Counted from the first letter of the stretch, positions 8,236-19,658 are shown. The stretch: DNA of 64,000 nucleotides from Streptomyces spirodelae (GCF_017676385.1 NZ_JAFFZN010000025.1:1-64000); one strand, 5' to 3'. The notes: generated from the letters alone by a model not told the origin. Numbers and translations: made by a program.

Positions 8236-8892
8236 GTGACAAGCACCGGCGGCGAAGGTACGGCGGCTGGCGACTCGTCCCTACTCGACGGCCCACCCCC
8301 GGCCTCCGGCCGGGAGGTCGCCCCAGGGCGGCCGTCCCCCGCACCGTCCCCCGGCCCGCTGCCGGGTGGCGCTTCGGGGCCCACGGCTGAATCCCCGGCC
8401 GAGCAGGTCGGCTACCGCGGCCCGACCGCCTGCTCGGCGGCCGGGATCACCTACCGCCAGCTCGACTACTGGGCCCGTACCGGGCTGGTCGAGCCCAGCA
8501 TCCGCCCCGCCTACGGCTCGGGCACCCAGCGCCTCTACAGCTTTCAGGACATCGTCGTCCTCAAGATCGTCAAGCGGCTGCTGGACACCGGCGTCTCGCT
8601 GCAGAACATCCGCGCCGCTGTCCGGCACCTGCGCTCCAGGGGCCGTACCGATCTGGCGCGGATGACGCTGATGAGCGACGGGGCCACCGTCTACGAGTGC
8701 TCCTCGCCCGACGAGGTGGTCGATCTCCTGCAGGGCGGCCAGGGTGTCTTCGGCATCGCTGTAGGGGTGGTCTGGAAGGACGTCGAGGGCGCTCTCTCAC
8801 AGCTGCACGGGGAGCGCGTCGACACCGGCGAGACGCTGGTCAGGGACCACCCCGAGGACGAACTGGCGCGGCGCAGGAACCGCGCCGGCTAG
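8236..8892 (+). CDS. MerR family transcriptional regulator (Rv1830-like)
   Basis: The 218-residue protein starts with about 55 residues of Pro/Gly-rich linker. A MerR winged helix follows at about 60-135 (GYRGPTACSAAGITYRQLDYW, then RLYSFQDIVVLKI), and a C-terminal dimer helix. The mycobacterial gene in the same position (Rv1830/McdR) affects cell division, so a similar role is plausible but not shown here. There are no metal-binding cysteines. It has its own promoter at 8156-8184 and a strong ribosome site. Confidence 0.85.
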   Translation: MTSTGGEGTAAGDSSLLDGPPPASGREVAPGRPSPAPSPGPLPGGASGPTAESPAEQVGYRGPTACSAAGITYRQLDYWARTGLVEPSIRPAYGSGTQRLYSFQDIVVLKIVKRLLDTGVSLQNIRAAVRHLRSRGRTDLARMTLMSDGATVYECSSPDEVVDLLQGGQGVFGIAVGVVWKDVEGALSQLHGERVDTGETLVRDHPEDELARRRNRAG

Positions 8893-8964
8893 CGGGGCGG
8901 CCCCGCGCCGAACGAGGCTGCCCCTGGCAGGGCGCGGCCCCGTGCCGGGTGGCGGGCGGCCCGG

Positions 8965-8987
8965 TTGTCAGTGGTGTGCGGCACCAT
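8965..8987 (+). promoter_or_regulatory. RecA-independent DNA-damage (PafBC-type) promoter of dinB
   Basis: TTGTCAGTG (8965-8973) is followed by exactly 8 bp and then CACCAT (8982-8987). This matches the DNA-damage promoter known in Streptomyces and mycobacteria (TTGTCAGTG, about 8 bp, TANNNT), which is switched on by PafBC. Transcription would start at or next to GTG 8995, giving a leaderless dinB mRNA. The -10 has C in place of the first T. Confidence 0.75.
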
Positions 8988-8994
8988 CAATGGC

Positions 8995-10587
8995 GTGAGA
9001 GCGTCGCCGACCATCCTGCATCTGGACATGGATGCCTTCTTCGCAGCCGTTGAGCAGGCATCCAAGCCCAGCCTGCGCGGGAAGCCGGTGGTGGTGGGTG
9101 GCCTGGGGCCGCGCGGAGTGGTCTCCACAGCCTCCTACGAGGCAAGGCGGTTCGGGGTGCACTCGGCCATGCCCACGGCGCAGGCCAGAAGGCTGGCGCC
9201 GAACGCGGCGTATCTGGGTTCGCGCTTCGGCCTCTACCGCGCGGTCAGTGAGGTGGTGATGGAGTTGCTGCACGAGCTGTCGCCGCTGGTGGAGCCCCTG
9301 AGCCTCGATGAGGCTTTTGTGGACCTGGAGGCCGGGGAGGCGCTGAAAGGGGCGCAGAGCGGCGCCGAGGGGGCGCGTCAGGTCGGTGAGCGGCTCCGGC
9401 GGGACATCAGGGCGGCGACGGGGCTGACCGGCTCGGTGGGGCTCGCGGGGTCCAAGATGCTGGCGAAGATCGCCTCGGAGCAGGCCAAGCCGGACGGCTT
9501 GGTGCTCATCCCGGTGGGCACGGAGCGCGGGATGCTGGCGCCGCTGTCCGTGCGGACGCTGCCGGGGGTCGGCCCCGCCACCGCGGAGGTGCTGCGCAAG
9601 GCCGGCATCACCACCGTCGGGGAGATCGTCGAGGCGGGAGAGGACGAGTTGCTGCGCCTGCTCGGGAAGGCCCATGGCACCTCGGTGCACGCGATGGCCC
9701 ACGGCATCGACGACCGTCCGGTGGTGGCCGAGCGGGACGCCAAGTCGGTCTCCGTCGAGGACACCTACGACGTGGACCTCACCGACCGCACCCGGGTACG
9801 GCTCGAGGTGGAGCGGCTGGCCGAGCGCTGTGTGACGCGGCTGCGCGCCGCCGGCAGATCCGGGCGCACCGTGGTCATCAAGGTGCGCAGCTACGACTTC
9901 TCGACCCTCACCAGATCGGAGACCCTGCGGGGCCCGACCGACGACCCGGGGGTGGTCAGGGAGGCGGCGCTGCGGCTGCTGGACGGGGTGGACACCACGG
10001 CCGGAGTGCGGCTGCTGGGCGTGGGTGTCAGCGGGCTCGCCGACTTCACGCAGGAGGACCTGTTCGCTCAGGCCCAGGCGGCGCTGAGCGAGGAGCGGGC
10101 CGAGGGGAGGACGGAGGGGAGGACCGAGGGCGTCGGGCCGGCCGGGGCGGAAGAAGCCGAGGAAGGCCACAGCGGGGCCGAGGGGCAGCCGCGGGCGGCC
10201 CGCGCCGCGCTGGAGCCCGCCTCCGCCGTGGAGGAACCGGGCGCGGCCGTGCCCGCCGACCGGCGCTGGATTCCGGGTCAGGACGTGTGCCACTCCGTGT
10301 ACGGCAGAGGCTGGGTGCAGGGCAGCGGAGTCGGCAAGGTCACGGTGCGCTTCGAGGAGCCGGACACGCCGCCGGGCCGGGTGCGCACCTTCTCCGTCGA
10401 CGACCCCGATCTGCTGCCGGCCGAGCCGAGGATGCTGGACGCGGACGTGGCCGCTGTGCTGGCGGCCCAGCTCCCGGCGCCGGCTCAGTCCCCGGTGCCG
10501 GCTCAGTCCCCGGCGCCGGCGATCCGCCCGAAGTCCAGGTCCGGCGGCGGGGGAGTGTCCTCGTCCGCCGGGACGTCGAGCCCGTAG
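8995..10587 (+). CDS. dinB: DNA polymerase IV (Y-family translesion polymerase)
   Basis: The 530-residue protein has the catalytic motifs LDMDAFFAAVEQ (residues 9-20) and SLDEAFVD (about 103-110), a helix-hairpin-helix thumb (PGVGPATAEVLRKAGI) and a little-finger domain to about 355. It copies past lesions at stalled forks. A C-terminal extension of about 170 residues, absent from minimal DinB, has an acidic linker with EGRTEG repeats, then a folded-looking part (HSVYGRGWVQGSG) and a Pro/Ala/Gln tail; its job is unknown. GTG 8995 fits the promoter. The 3' end overlaps the convergent PRC-barrel gene by 85 bp. Confidence 0.93.
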   Translation: MRASPTILHLDMDAFFAAVEQASKPSLRGKPVVVGGLGPRGVVSTASYEARRFGVHSAMPTAQARRLAPNAAYLGSRFGLYRAVSEVVMELLHELSPLVEPLSLDEAFVDLEAGEALKGAQSGAEGARQVGERLRRDIRAATGLTGSVGLAGSKMLAKIASEQAKPDGLVLIPVGTERGMLAPLSVRTLPGVGPATAEVLRKAGITTVGEIVEAGEDELLRLLGKAHGTSVHAMAHGIDDRPVVAERDAKSVSVEDTYDVDLTDRTRVRLEVERLAERCVTRLRAAGRSGRTVVIKVRSYDFSTLTRSETLRGPTDDPGVVREAALRLLDGVDTTAGVRLLGVGVSGLADFTQEDLFAQAQAALSEERAEGRTEGRTEGVGPAGAEEAEEGHSGAEGQPRAARAALEPASAVEEPGAAVPADRRWIPGQDVCHSVYGRGWVQGSGVGKVTVRFEEPDTPPGRVRTFSVDDPDLLPAEPRMLDADVAAVLAAQLPAPAQSPVPAQSPAPAIRPKSRSGGGGVSSSAGTSSP

Positions 10588-10880
10588 TGGCGGTAGAGCT
10601 GGAGCTCCTGCTGCGGGGAGAGATGCCGGCCGACGCCGAAATCGGGGGCTCCCTTGATCAGCGCGCGCTCGAACGGGACGCGCAGTCCTGTCTCGTCCAG
10701 GCTGGAGGGCTCCAGCGGTACGAAGGCGTCGCGGCTGAAGATGCCGGTGCGCAGCGCCGCCCACTCCGGCTCGCCCGTGGCGTCGTCGAGGTACACCTCG
10801 TCCACCGTGCCGATCTTGACACCCTCGCTGTCGAACGCTTTACGGCCGATCAGGCTCCGCGGATCTATCTCGGTCTGCAC
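10503..10880 (-). CDS. PRC-barrel domain protein
   Basis: The 125-residue protein has an N-terminal PRC-barrel (about 5-80), with LIGRKAF near residue 8, GTVDEVYLDD and AALRTG. A short C-terminal helix with SPQQELQLYRHYGL follows. Soluble PRC-barrel proteins of this kind are common in actinobacteria and resemble stress or RNA-maturation adaptor domains; the exact role is unknown. GTG 10880 is preceded by GGGAGGAG. The last 85 bp overlap the 3' end of dinB on the other strand, so mutual interference under DNA damage is possible. Confidence 0.82.
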   Translation of the reverse strand: MQTEIDPRSLIGRKAFDSEGVKIGTVDEVYLDDATGEPEWAALRTGIFSRDAFVPLEPSSLDETGLRVPFERALIKGAPDFGVGRHLSPQQELQLYRHYGLDVPADEDTPPPPDLDFGRIAGAGD

Positions 10881-11020
10881 GGGTCTCCTCCCACAGGGTC
10901 GCAGCGTGCTCGCCACGCTCGTCCTCACCAAGCTCGGGCTCACCACGCTCGGGCTCACCACGCTCGTAATCTCCACGAAAAGCCACTTTTCGACGGATGG
11001 CTACTTGAGCGCACACCGGG

Positions 11021-11048
11021 TTACCACTCAAGGGGGCGCTGATACTCT
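11021..11048 (+). promoter_or_regulatory. Possible promoter of the gcvP leader
   Basis: TTACCA (11021-11026) and TACTCT (11043-11048) are 16 bp apart, about 20 bp before the riboswitch. The match to consensus is partial. No better promoter is seen between 10881 and the riboswitch. Confidence 0.4.
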
Positions 11049-11068
11049 CGAAGTGGCTGTCGACCCCG

Positions 11069-11285
11069 TGCGGGAGAGTCCTCCGGTGCAGCATCCGGAG
11101 GCGCCGAAGGAGCAACTCCTCCCCGGAATCTCTCAGGCTCACGTACCGCGCGGACGAGGTCACTCTGGAAAGCAGGGCGGGCCCCGGACCAGCGCCGAAG
11201 CCCCTCCTCACCGACGGTGTAAGCCGAGCGTCCCGCACCTGGGCGGCTCGGTGAAACTCTCAGGTCGAGATGACAGAGGGGGAGG
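11069..11285 (+). ncRNA. Tandem glycine riboswitch upstream of gcvP
   Basis: The first aptamer is canonical, with the GGAGAG start (11073-11078), GCGCCGAAGGAGCAA (11101-11115), AATCTCTCAGG (11127-11137) and CTCTGGA (11163-11169). A second, less typical aptamer runs from about 11200 to 11285, with CCGACGG, GAAACTCTCAGG (11253-11264) and GACAGAGGGGGAGG. Two aptamers in tandem are the classic gcv arrangement. Glycine binding normally turns on expression of glycine-cleavage genes. The remaining 60 nt up to ATG 11347 would hold the expression platform and the GGAGG site. Confidence 0.88.
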
Positions 11286-11346
11286 CCGTCCGGGCACCCG
11301 TGGAAGGTGCCCCTCGCAGGTCGCAGAGACCAGGAGGCCCCCGCAG

Positions 11347-14256
<2,910 letters not shown>

Positions 14257-14337
14257 TCGGGCGCCGAACGTTTCGGCTGAGCCCGCCGGGAGGGCCGCCG
14301 GACTCTCGCGGCAGTGGTTGCGAGCTGTTGCGGCGGA

Positions 14338-14371
14338 GATGGTTCTGGGGGGGGTCACCCCCAGAACCATC
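14338..14371. terminator. Perfect 14-bp terminator hairpin between gcvP and a convergent gene
   Basis: GATGGTTCTGGGGG (14338-14351) pairs with CCCCCAGAACCATC (14358-14371) without a mismatch around a 6-nt loop. It sits between two convergent genes and probably works in both directions. Confidence 0.85.
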
Positions 14372-14397
14372 ACGTTCGGCCGGCCCGCAACCGCGGG

Positions 14398-14661
14398 CTA
14401 CGCCGCGGTGATGACGTGGCGCGTGCCGAGCGGCTTGTGCGGAGCGATGATCTGGCCGTCCGGCAGCAGCTCTCCCGTGTCCTCGAAGAGCAGAACTCCG
14501 TTGCAGAGCAGGCTCCAGCCCTGCTCTGGGTGGTGGGCCACGGGCTGCGCGGCCTCCCGGTCTGCTGACTCCGCTGTCGGGCACGGTGGCTGGTGCTGGC
14601 ACATTGTCGGTGTCGTCTTCCGTCGTGTAGTGGTGTCTGTTCTGCGGCTCTTGCTGTGCAT
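14398..14661 (-). CDS. DUF5999-type small conserved protein
   Basis: The 87-residue protein contains the pattern MCQHQPPCP followed by DREAA and HHPEQGWSLLCNG, then LFEDTGELLPDG. From memory this is a very conserved streptomycete family of unknown function. Two closely spaced cysteines near the core start and one further on could bind a metal, but no enzyme motif is visible. The start is uncertain: ATG 14661 has GGGGGAA nearby, while ATG 14604 would give a 68-residue protein beginning at the conserved MCQHQ. A palindrome lies just upstream. Confidence 0.75.
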   Translation of the reverse strand: MHSKSRRTDTTTRRKTTPTMCQHQPPCPTAESADREAAQPVAHHPEQGWSLLCNGVLLFEDTGELLPDGQIIAPHKPLGTRHVITAA

Positions 14662-14678
14662 GGCCGTTCCCCCGTAAC

Positions 14679-14697
14679 CACGTACGTGCGTACGTTC
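14679..14697 (-). promoter_or_regulatory. Palindrome CACGTACGTG upstream of the DUF5999-type gene
   Basis: CACGTACGTG (14679-14688) is a perfect palindrome, and the ACGTACG core is repeated directly at 14688-14695. It lies 18-36 nt before ATG 14661, where an operator would act. No known regulator can be named. Nothing gene-like is seen from 14698 to 14935. Confidence 0.4.
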
Positions 14698-14935
14698 CGG
14701 TCATCTCCCAGTGTTCCGCTGCTGGCTCGAATCCGCAGGGATTTCGCGTCAGCTCGTACCCAACCGCACAGACGCATCACCCGGGCGGGCGGTTGCGCCC
14801 AACTGCACGGTCATTCCGGGGGGTTCGGCTCTCGCGAAGACTAGCCCATCCGGAGGGGCGCACAGCGGTGAAAGGGCGAGTCGCAGGGCAGCCGCCGGTC
14901 GCACGACGGTCTCGGACGCCGGTTGCCCACCCCGC

Positions 14936-15646
14936 TCAGGCGGTGCGCAGCAGGGGAGCCGGCTGCGGGTCCGTCCCGGGGCCGTGCCCGGTCGCCGGGG
15001 TCGCGGAGGCGACCAGCCTGCGGGTCAGCACCGGCAGCAGCGCGTCCACGCGGTGCGCGGTGTGCGGGGCGATGCCGGGCGGCGCCGGGGCGAGCGGGAT
15101 CAGCAGGTCGGCCGGATCAGGCGTGCCGCCGCAGGGGTCGGCCGCGGTGTCCGCGTGCAGCCACAGGGTGAGCATGTACAGCTCGGGCATCGACAGCAGC
15201 CGCGGCTGGTACGGCGCCGGCAGCAACTCGGCCTGGCGCATGGCCCGGACGGTCGAGAGGACGTAGGGGCCCTGCCGGAACTGGCCGAAGGCCCAGCCGT
15301 CCGCCGTCAGTACGGCTTCAGCTGTCCCGACGTACGCTCCCTGGGCCCCGTCGCCGCCTATGCCCTCGTCGGACAGCAGAAAGCGCCAGCCCGTCAGCCG
15401 GGTGCGCGGAGAGGCGGCCGCCGGTTCGTCGGCGCGTCCGGTGGAGCGCTCGCCGGCGTGTTCGGTAGTGCGCGGCGCGACGCGCGCCATCTCGTACGCC
15501 GGGAGCGGAAGTTCGGGACGCAGGGGGCCCTGAGCGGTGCGCAGTGTCATGGGGGCTCGGGAGCTCCGGACCGCGCTCGGGGAGCCGAGGGCGGTCAGGA
15601 CACTGCGCAGGGCGGGGGCCGGGGCCGAGGGTACGTGCAGCGGCAT
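14936..15646 (-). CDS. Conserved hypothetical protein, streptomycete type
   Basis: The 236-residue soluble protein has a Pro/Ala/Arg-rich N-terminal third and a better ordered centre (WRFLLSDEGIGGDGAQGAYVGTAEAVL, split here by function as a Gly-rich loop and strand) with DGWAFGQFRQGPYVL and LYMLTLWLHAD. No catalytic motif or membrane segment is apparent, and I do not recognise a named domain. ATG 15646 was chosen because the conserved-looking sequence starts there and AGAGGCG precedes it; the frame stays open further upstream. It is transcribed away from the glutamate-cysteine-ligase-like gene. Confidence 0.7.
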   Translation of the reverse strand: MPLHVPSAPAPALRSVLTALGSPSAVRSSRAPMTLRTAQGPLRPELPLPAYEMARVAPRTTEHAGERSTGRADEPAAASPRTRLTGWRFLLSDEGIGGDGAQGAYVGTAEAVLTADGWAFGQFRQGPYVLSTVRAMRQAELLPAPYQPRLLSMPELYMLTLWLHADTAADPCGGTPDPADLLIPLAPAPPGIAPHTAHRVDALLPVLTRRLVASATPATGHGPGTDPQPAPLLRTA

Positions 15647-16157
15647 GGCGGGTCGCCTCTCTTGGGAGACACAAGGTGCTGGCGGGGGCGCGACGGCTGT
15701 GTCGGCGCGGGAAGGCCGCGGAAGCGGCAGGAGGGGTCGACGGGGGCGGGCCGGGAACGCCAAGTCTCTGCCTCGTTCGCGCAGTTTATACGAGATGTGT
15801 TCGAGAGGTGTTTCTGCTAACGTGCCCCTTTGTTTCCCGTAAGGTCATATCCGGCCGAATCGGCAGGCTTTTCACCTGCGCCGATGGCGAGGGTGCGCGG
15901 ATGACCTCGGATACTGGGGGAAACGCGGTCGGCCGGATGGCGTCGATGGATTTCCGGAGACCTGTCAGGAGATCGGTGCCGCGCGGGCTGGACGCCGCCG
16001 TATGCCTAGGGAATGTGCCGTGCGCCGTACGCCAGCCTAGCGGCAGTTACCCGCCGCGTCAGCCCTGCCAGGCGTTATCCGGGGCGCGGCAGGGCATCAT
16101 CGGTGCACGCTCGGCCGGGACCTCCGGCAGCACCCACCAGCAGGGAGGAAGCCTCCG
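15647..16157. other. Long divergent intergenic region
   Basis: No convincing gene is seen in these 511 bp. The part near 15770-15860 is less GC-rich (TTTATACGAG at 15783, CCCTTTGTTTCCCG at 15825) and probably carries promoters for both flanking genes. GCCCTGCC (16062-16069) pairs with GGCAGGGC (16088-16095) as an 8-bp hairpin about 60 nt before the next start. Confidence 0.5.
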
Positions 16158-17654
16158 ATGGGAGAGAAGGTCGTCGCCGACAGGTTCGACCTGTCCGATC
16201 GACGGCGATACCGGCAGAAGCTGCACAAGTGCCTCCAGGGACTGTGGCAGCTCCTGGAAGAGAAGAGGTTCGACCGGCCCAGGAATCTGATGGGGCTGGA
16301 GATCGAGCTGAATCTCGCGGACGCCCAGGGTCAGCCCCTCATGGTGAATGCGGAGGTACTCCAGCACATCGCCAGCTCGGATTTCCAGACCGAACTGGGG
16401 CAGTTCAACCTCGAAGTGAATATCGTGCCGCACACGCTGTCCGGTAGAGTTCTCGATCAGCTCGCCGAAGAACTCCGCACCGGGCTGGCATACGCGGACC
16501 GGCAGGCCAGTGAGGTCGACGCGCGTATTGTCATGATCGGCACCCTGCCGACGCTGACAGCTCGCGACCTGACCCTGGCCAACCTCACCGAGGGCGACCG
16601 CTACCGGCTGCTCAACGACCAGATCATGGCGGCAAGGGGCGAGGAGGTGGCCCTCGACATCGAGGGCGTCGAACACCTGGTGAGCACCTCGGAGTCGATA
16701 GCGCCGGAGTCCGCCTGCACCTCCGTGCAGCTCCACCTCCAGGTGACGCCCGGCCGGTTCGCCGACGTATGGAACGCGGCGCAGGCCGTCAGCGGTGCGC
16801 AGATCGCCATGGGCGCCAACTCCCCCTTCCTGTTCGGGCACGAGCTGTGGCGCGAGTCGCGCATCCCGCTCTTCCTCCAGGCCACCGACACCCGCCCCCC
16901 GGAGCTGACCGCCCAGGGCGTACGCCCGCGCACCTGGTTCGGGGAACGGTGGATCTCCTCCGCGTACGACCTGTTCGAGGAGAACCTGCGCTACTTCCCC
17001 GCCCTGCTGCCCATCTGCGACGAGGAGGACCCGCAGCGGGTGCTGGCCGCAGGCGGAGTTCCCGCGCTGCCGGAGCTGACCTTGCACAACGGCACCATCT
17101 ACCGCTGGAACCGGCCCGTCTACGGAGTGATGGACGGCGCCCCGCATCTGCGGGTGGAGAACAGAGTGCTGCCGGCCGGTCCCACGGTGACCGACGTGCT
17201 GGCCAACACCGCCTTCTACTACGGGCTGGTGCGCGCCCTGGCCGACGATCCGCGGCCGGTGTGGAACCGGATGCCGTTCGAATACGCCGAGCGGAACTTC
17301 GACGCGGCCTGCCGGTACGGGATCGAGGCCGAGCTGTGGTGGCCGCGCTCGGGCCGGGGGGCCGGGCTGGTGCGGCAGCCCGCCACCCGGCTGGTGCGCG
17401 ACGAGCTGCTGCCGCTGGCCGCCGCCGGGCTCGAAGCCTGGGGCGTGGAGGCAGCGGACCGCGACCGGTACCTCTCCGTCATCGAGGAGCGCTGCCGGCT
17501 GCGGGTCAACGGCGCCTCCTGGCAGGCGGCGGCCTACCACCGGGCTGTCGATTCCGGCCTCGACCGGGAGAAGGCGCTGGCCGCCGTGGCCCGCGCCTAC
17601 TGCGACCGGGCGGCGGACGGCGCCGCGGTGCACACCTGGACGGAGGGGCCGTAG
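16158..17654 (+). CDS. Glutamate-cysteine ligase family protein (GCS2 type)
   Basis: The 498-residue protein belongs to the ATP-grasp-like glutamate-cysteine ligase 2 superfamily. It has LMGLEIELNLAD (near 44-55), which is the E-x-E metal/ATP site, then GQFNLEVNIVP and CTSVQLHLQV. Members join glutamate to cysteine or to other amines; actinobacteria use one (EgtA) for ergothioneine precursors, but no egt genes lie nearby, so the substrate is open. The N-terminus has an extra helical, basic segment. GGAGG precedes the ATG. A perfect hairpin follows at 17701. Confidence 0.85.
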   Translation: MGEKVVADRFDLSDRRRYRQKLHKCLQGLWQLLEEKRFDRPRNLMGLEIELNLADAQGQPLMVNAEVLQHIASSDFQTELGQFNLEVNIVPHTLSGRVLDQLAEELRTGLAYADRQASEVDARIVMIGTLPTLTARDLTLANLTEGDRYRLLNDQIMAARGEEVALDIEGVEHLVSTSESIAPESACTSVQLHLQVTPGRFADVWNAAQAVSGAQIAMGANSPFLFGHELWRESRIPLFLQATDTRPPELTAQGVRPRTWFGERWISSAYDLFEENLRYFPALLPICDEEDPQRVLAAGGVPALPELTLHNGTIYRWNRPVYGVMDGAPHLRVENRVLPAGPTVTDVLANTAFYYGLVRALADDPRPVWNRMPFEYAERNFDAACRYGIEAELWWPRSGRGAGLVRQPATRLVRDELLPLAAAGLEAWGVEAADRDRYLSVIEERCRLRVNGASWQAAAYHRAVDSGLDREKALAAVARAYCDRAADGAAVHTWTEGP

Positions 17655-17700
17655 CGGAACACCAGCGAAGGGGCGACCAGGTGGCCGAGTCCGTCGCCGC

Positions 17701-17731
17701 GCCCGCCGTCCCTGCTGCCGGGACGGCGGGC
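17701..17731 (+). terminator. Perfect 12-bp hairpin after the GCS2-type gene
   Basis: GCCCGCCGTCCC (17701-17712) pairs fully with GGGACGGCGGGC (17720-17731) around a 7-nt loop. No T run follows. The rest of 17655-17886 shows no gene. Confidence 0.75.
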
Positions 17732-17886
17732 CCCGCGTGTCCGGTCCGCCGGAGTCATCGGGCAAGCTGTGCCGTGGCATGACGGCTGTACTGCGGCCCG
17801 TGTGCCGCCAGTCGGCAGCGGGCCGGGGCCGGTGGGGGTGACAGGAGGAGACGGGATGGACACGGCGTTCGCTACGGGAGGTTCGC

Positions 17887-18699
17887 GTGCGCGCACAGGC
17901 GCCTGACGACCCACTGCCCGCACCGGCAGCCCCTGCCGACGGGTTGTCGCGACGGGGGCTCCGCACCGAGCTGCTGCTCGTCCTCGCACTCTCGCTGGGG
18001 GCCAGCGCCGTCTCGTCGCTGATCAGCTTCCTCGGAGCACTCACCCGGCCGGGCGGGCTGGCCGACCAGGCGGCCCGGCTCAACTCCTCGCAGGCGCCCG
18101 GGCGGCCCTGGCTCGACCTGGCCTGGCAGCTGTTCGGGATCGCCACAGCGCTGGTGCCCGTGGCGCTGGTGGCACATCTGCTGGTCCGCGAGGGCGCTGG
18201 CGGGCTGCGCGTACTCGGCTTCGATTTCCGTAAGCCGGCCTTCGACCTGAGCCGGGGCGCGGTGGTGGCGGCGGGCATCGGCGGCTGCGGGATCGGCCTC
18301 TACCTGCTGGCACAAGCCGGCGGCTTCAACCTCACCGTGGAGCCGGAGTCACTGCCTGCCGTGTGGTGGAAGTACCCCGTGCTGATCGCCTCCGCTGTGC
18401 AGAACTCCGTGCTGGAGGAGGTGATCGTCGTCGGCTATCTGCTGCGCCGGCTCGACCAACTGGGCTGGTCGCCGCTCGCCTCGCTCTCCACGAGCGCCGT
18501 GCTGCGCGGCTCGTACCACCTCTACCAGGGCATCGGCGGATTCTTCGGCAATCTGGCGATGGGCCTGGTCTTCGGTCTCCTCTACCGGCGCTGGGGCCGC
18601 GTGGGGCCGCTGGTGGCGGCCCACGCGCTGATCGACATCGTCGCCTTCGTGGGATACGCGCTGCTCGCCGGCCGGGTGGACTGGCTGCCCACGCCGTGA
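17887..18699 (+). CDS. CPBP family intramembrane metalloprotease
   Basis: The 270-residue membrane protein has about eight hydrophobic segments and the three Abi/CPBP motifs: EEVIVVGYLLRRL (the EExxxR-type motif, about 178-190), the SAVLRGSYHLYQG segment with the conserved histidine, and the terminal HALID. CPBP proteins are membrane-embedded glutamyl/metal proteases related to CAAX prenyl proteases; in bacteria some act in bacteriocin immunity, but nothing here points to a substrate. GTG 17887 follows GGGAGG. It converges on the phzF-type gene with only 7 bp between them. Confidence 0.88.
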   Translation: MRAQAPDDPLPAPAAPADGLSRRGLRTELLLVLALSLGASAVSSLISFLGALTRPGGLADQAARLNSSQAPGRPWLDLAWQLFGIATALVPVALVAHLLVREGAGGLRVLGFDFRKPAFDLSRGAVVAAGIGGCGIGLYLLAQAGGFNLTVEPESLPAVWWKYPVLIASAVQNSVLEEVIVVGYLLRRLDQLGWSPLASLSTSAVLRGSYHLYQGIGGFFGNLAMGLVFGLLYRRWGRVGPLVAAHALIDIVAFVGYALLAGRVDWLPTP

Positions 18700-18706
18700 C
18701 CAGCGG

Positions 18707-19555
18707 CTACAGCCCGGTGCGCAGCTCCGCGTCCAGCACGGTGATCGCCTGCCCGTTCAGCAGGGTCCGGTCGCCGCGCAGCGTCGTACGGACACGGCCG
18801 GTGCGCCGCGACGCCTGAAGGCCCATCAGCGTGTCGCGGCCGAGCCGCCCCGACCACAGGGGAGCGAGCGCGGTGTGCGCGCTGCCGGTGACGGGGTCCT
18901 CCGGCAGCCCCTGGGACGGCGCGAAGACCCGCGAGACGAAGTCGTGCCCGGGCTCGCCGGAATCGGACCTGTTCCGGGCCGGCTCTGCCGCGGCAGCCGT
19001 CACCACCACGACCGGGGCCGGGAGGGCGGCGACGGCGGCGGAGACGGGGGCCAGTTCCCACAGCGTCTTCTCGTCGGCGAGCTCCAGCACCAGCATGCCC
19101 AGCGTGCCGGTGTCCCAGGCCGCCACGGCCTCGGCACCCAGCGCCTGCCCGGCGCCGTCCGGCACCGGGACCCGTGTCAGCTCGGCGGTCGGAAAGTCCA
19201 GGGTGAGGGTGGAGTCCGGCTCGCGCGACGCGCTCAGCACCCCGCTGCGGGTACGGAAGCGCACCCGCTCGCCCTCGCGCAGCAGACCGTCCTCGGCGAG
19301 GAGTTGGGCGGTGGCGAGTGTGGCGTGGCCGCACATGTCCACCTCCGTCGTCGGCGTGAACCAGCGCAGCGCCCAGTCGGCGTCCGGGGCACCGGGCAGC
19401 GGATGGGCGTAGGCGGTCTCGGAGAGGTTCAGCTCGGCCGCGACGGCCTGGAGGCGGCTCTCCTCCGGGAAGCCGTCCCCGTCCAGGAGCACGACAGCGG
19501 CGGGGTTCCCGGTGTAGGGGCGGGCGGCGAAGGCGTCAACGGTACGGATTCTCAT
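18707..19555 (-). CDS. PhzF family isomerase/epimerase-like protein
   Basis: The 282-residue protein has the two-lobed PhzF fold: an N-terminal GNPAAVVLL, the conserved catalytic glutamate in NLSETAYAH (about residue 45), CGHATLATAQLL, and a C-terminal QG-x2-EDPVTGSAH. PhzF itself isomerises a phenazine precursor, but most family members are of unknown substrate and are not in phenazine clusters. No phenazine genes are present, so a housekeeping epimerase-like role is more likely. ATG 19555 gives the usual MRIRTVDAF start. Confidence 0.88.
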   Translation of the reverse strand: MRIRTVDAFAARPYTGNPAAVVLLDGDGFPEESRLQAVAAELNLSETAYAHPLPGAPDADWALRWFTPTTEVDMCGHATLATAQLLAEDGLLREGERVRFRTRSGVLSASREPDSTLTLDFPTAELTRVPVPDGAGQALGAEAVAAWDTGTLGMLVLELADEKTLWELAPVSAAVAALPAPVVVVTAAAAEPARNRSDSGEPGHDFVSRVFAPSQGLPEDPVTGSAHTALAPLWSGRLGRDTLMGLQASRRTGRVRTTLRGDRTLLNGQAITVLDAELRTGL

Positions 19556-19658
19556 GCTCTGGCACGCTACGGCGCCGGGGCCGCCAACTGCAGGTCCAAT
19601 CGGCACCGAGTGGCGTGGTGGCACCGCCCGCACACTGTCGGTCGGCTCAGCACCTGGG

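Noticed and set aside
9244..9252. GTCAGTG inside dinB
   Set aside because: It is preceded by GCG rather than TT/CT, lies in the coding part, and has no -10-like hexamer at 8 bp.
14725..14735. GGCTCGAATCC, resembling a tRNA T-loop
   Set aside because: No acceptor stem, D-arm or anticodon arm can be folded around it.
18707..19555. Phenazine biosynthesis gene
   Set aside because: Only a PhzF-family protein is present and no other phz gene; most PhzF homologues are unrelated to phenazines.
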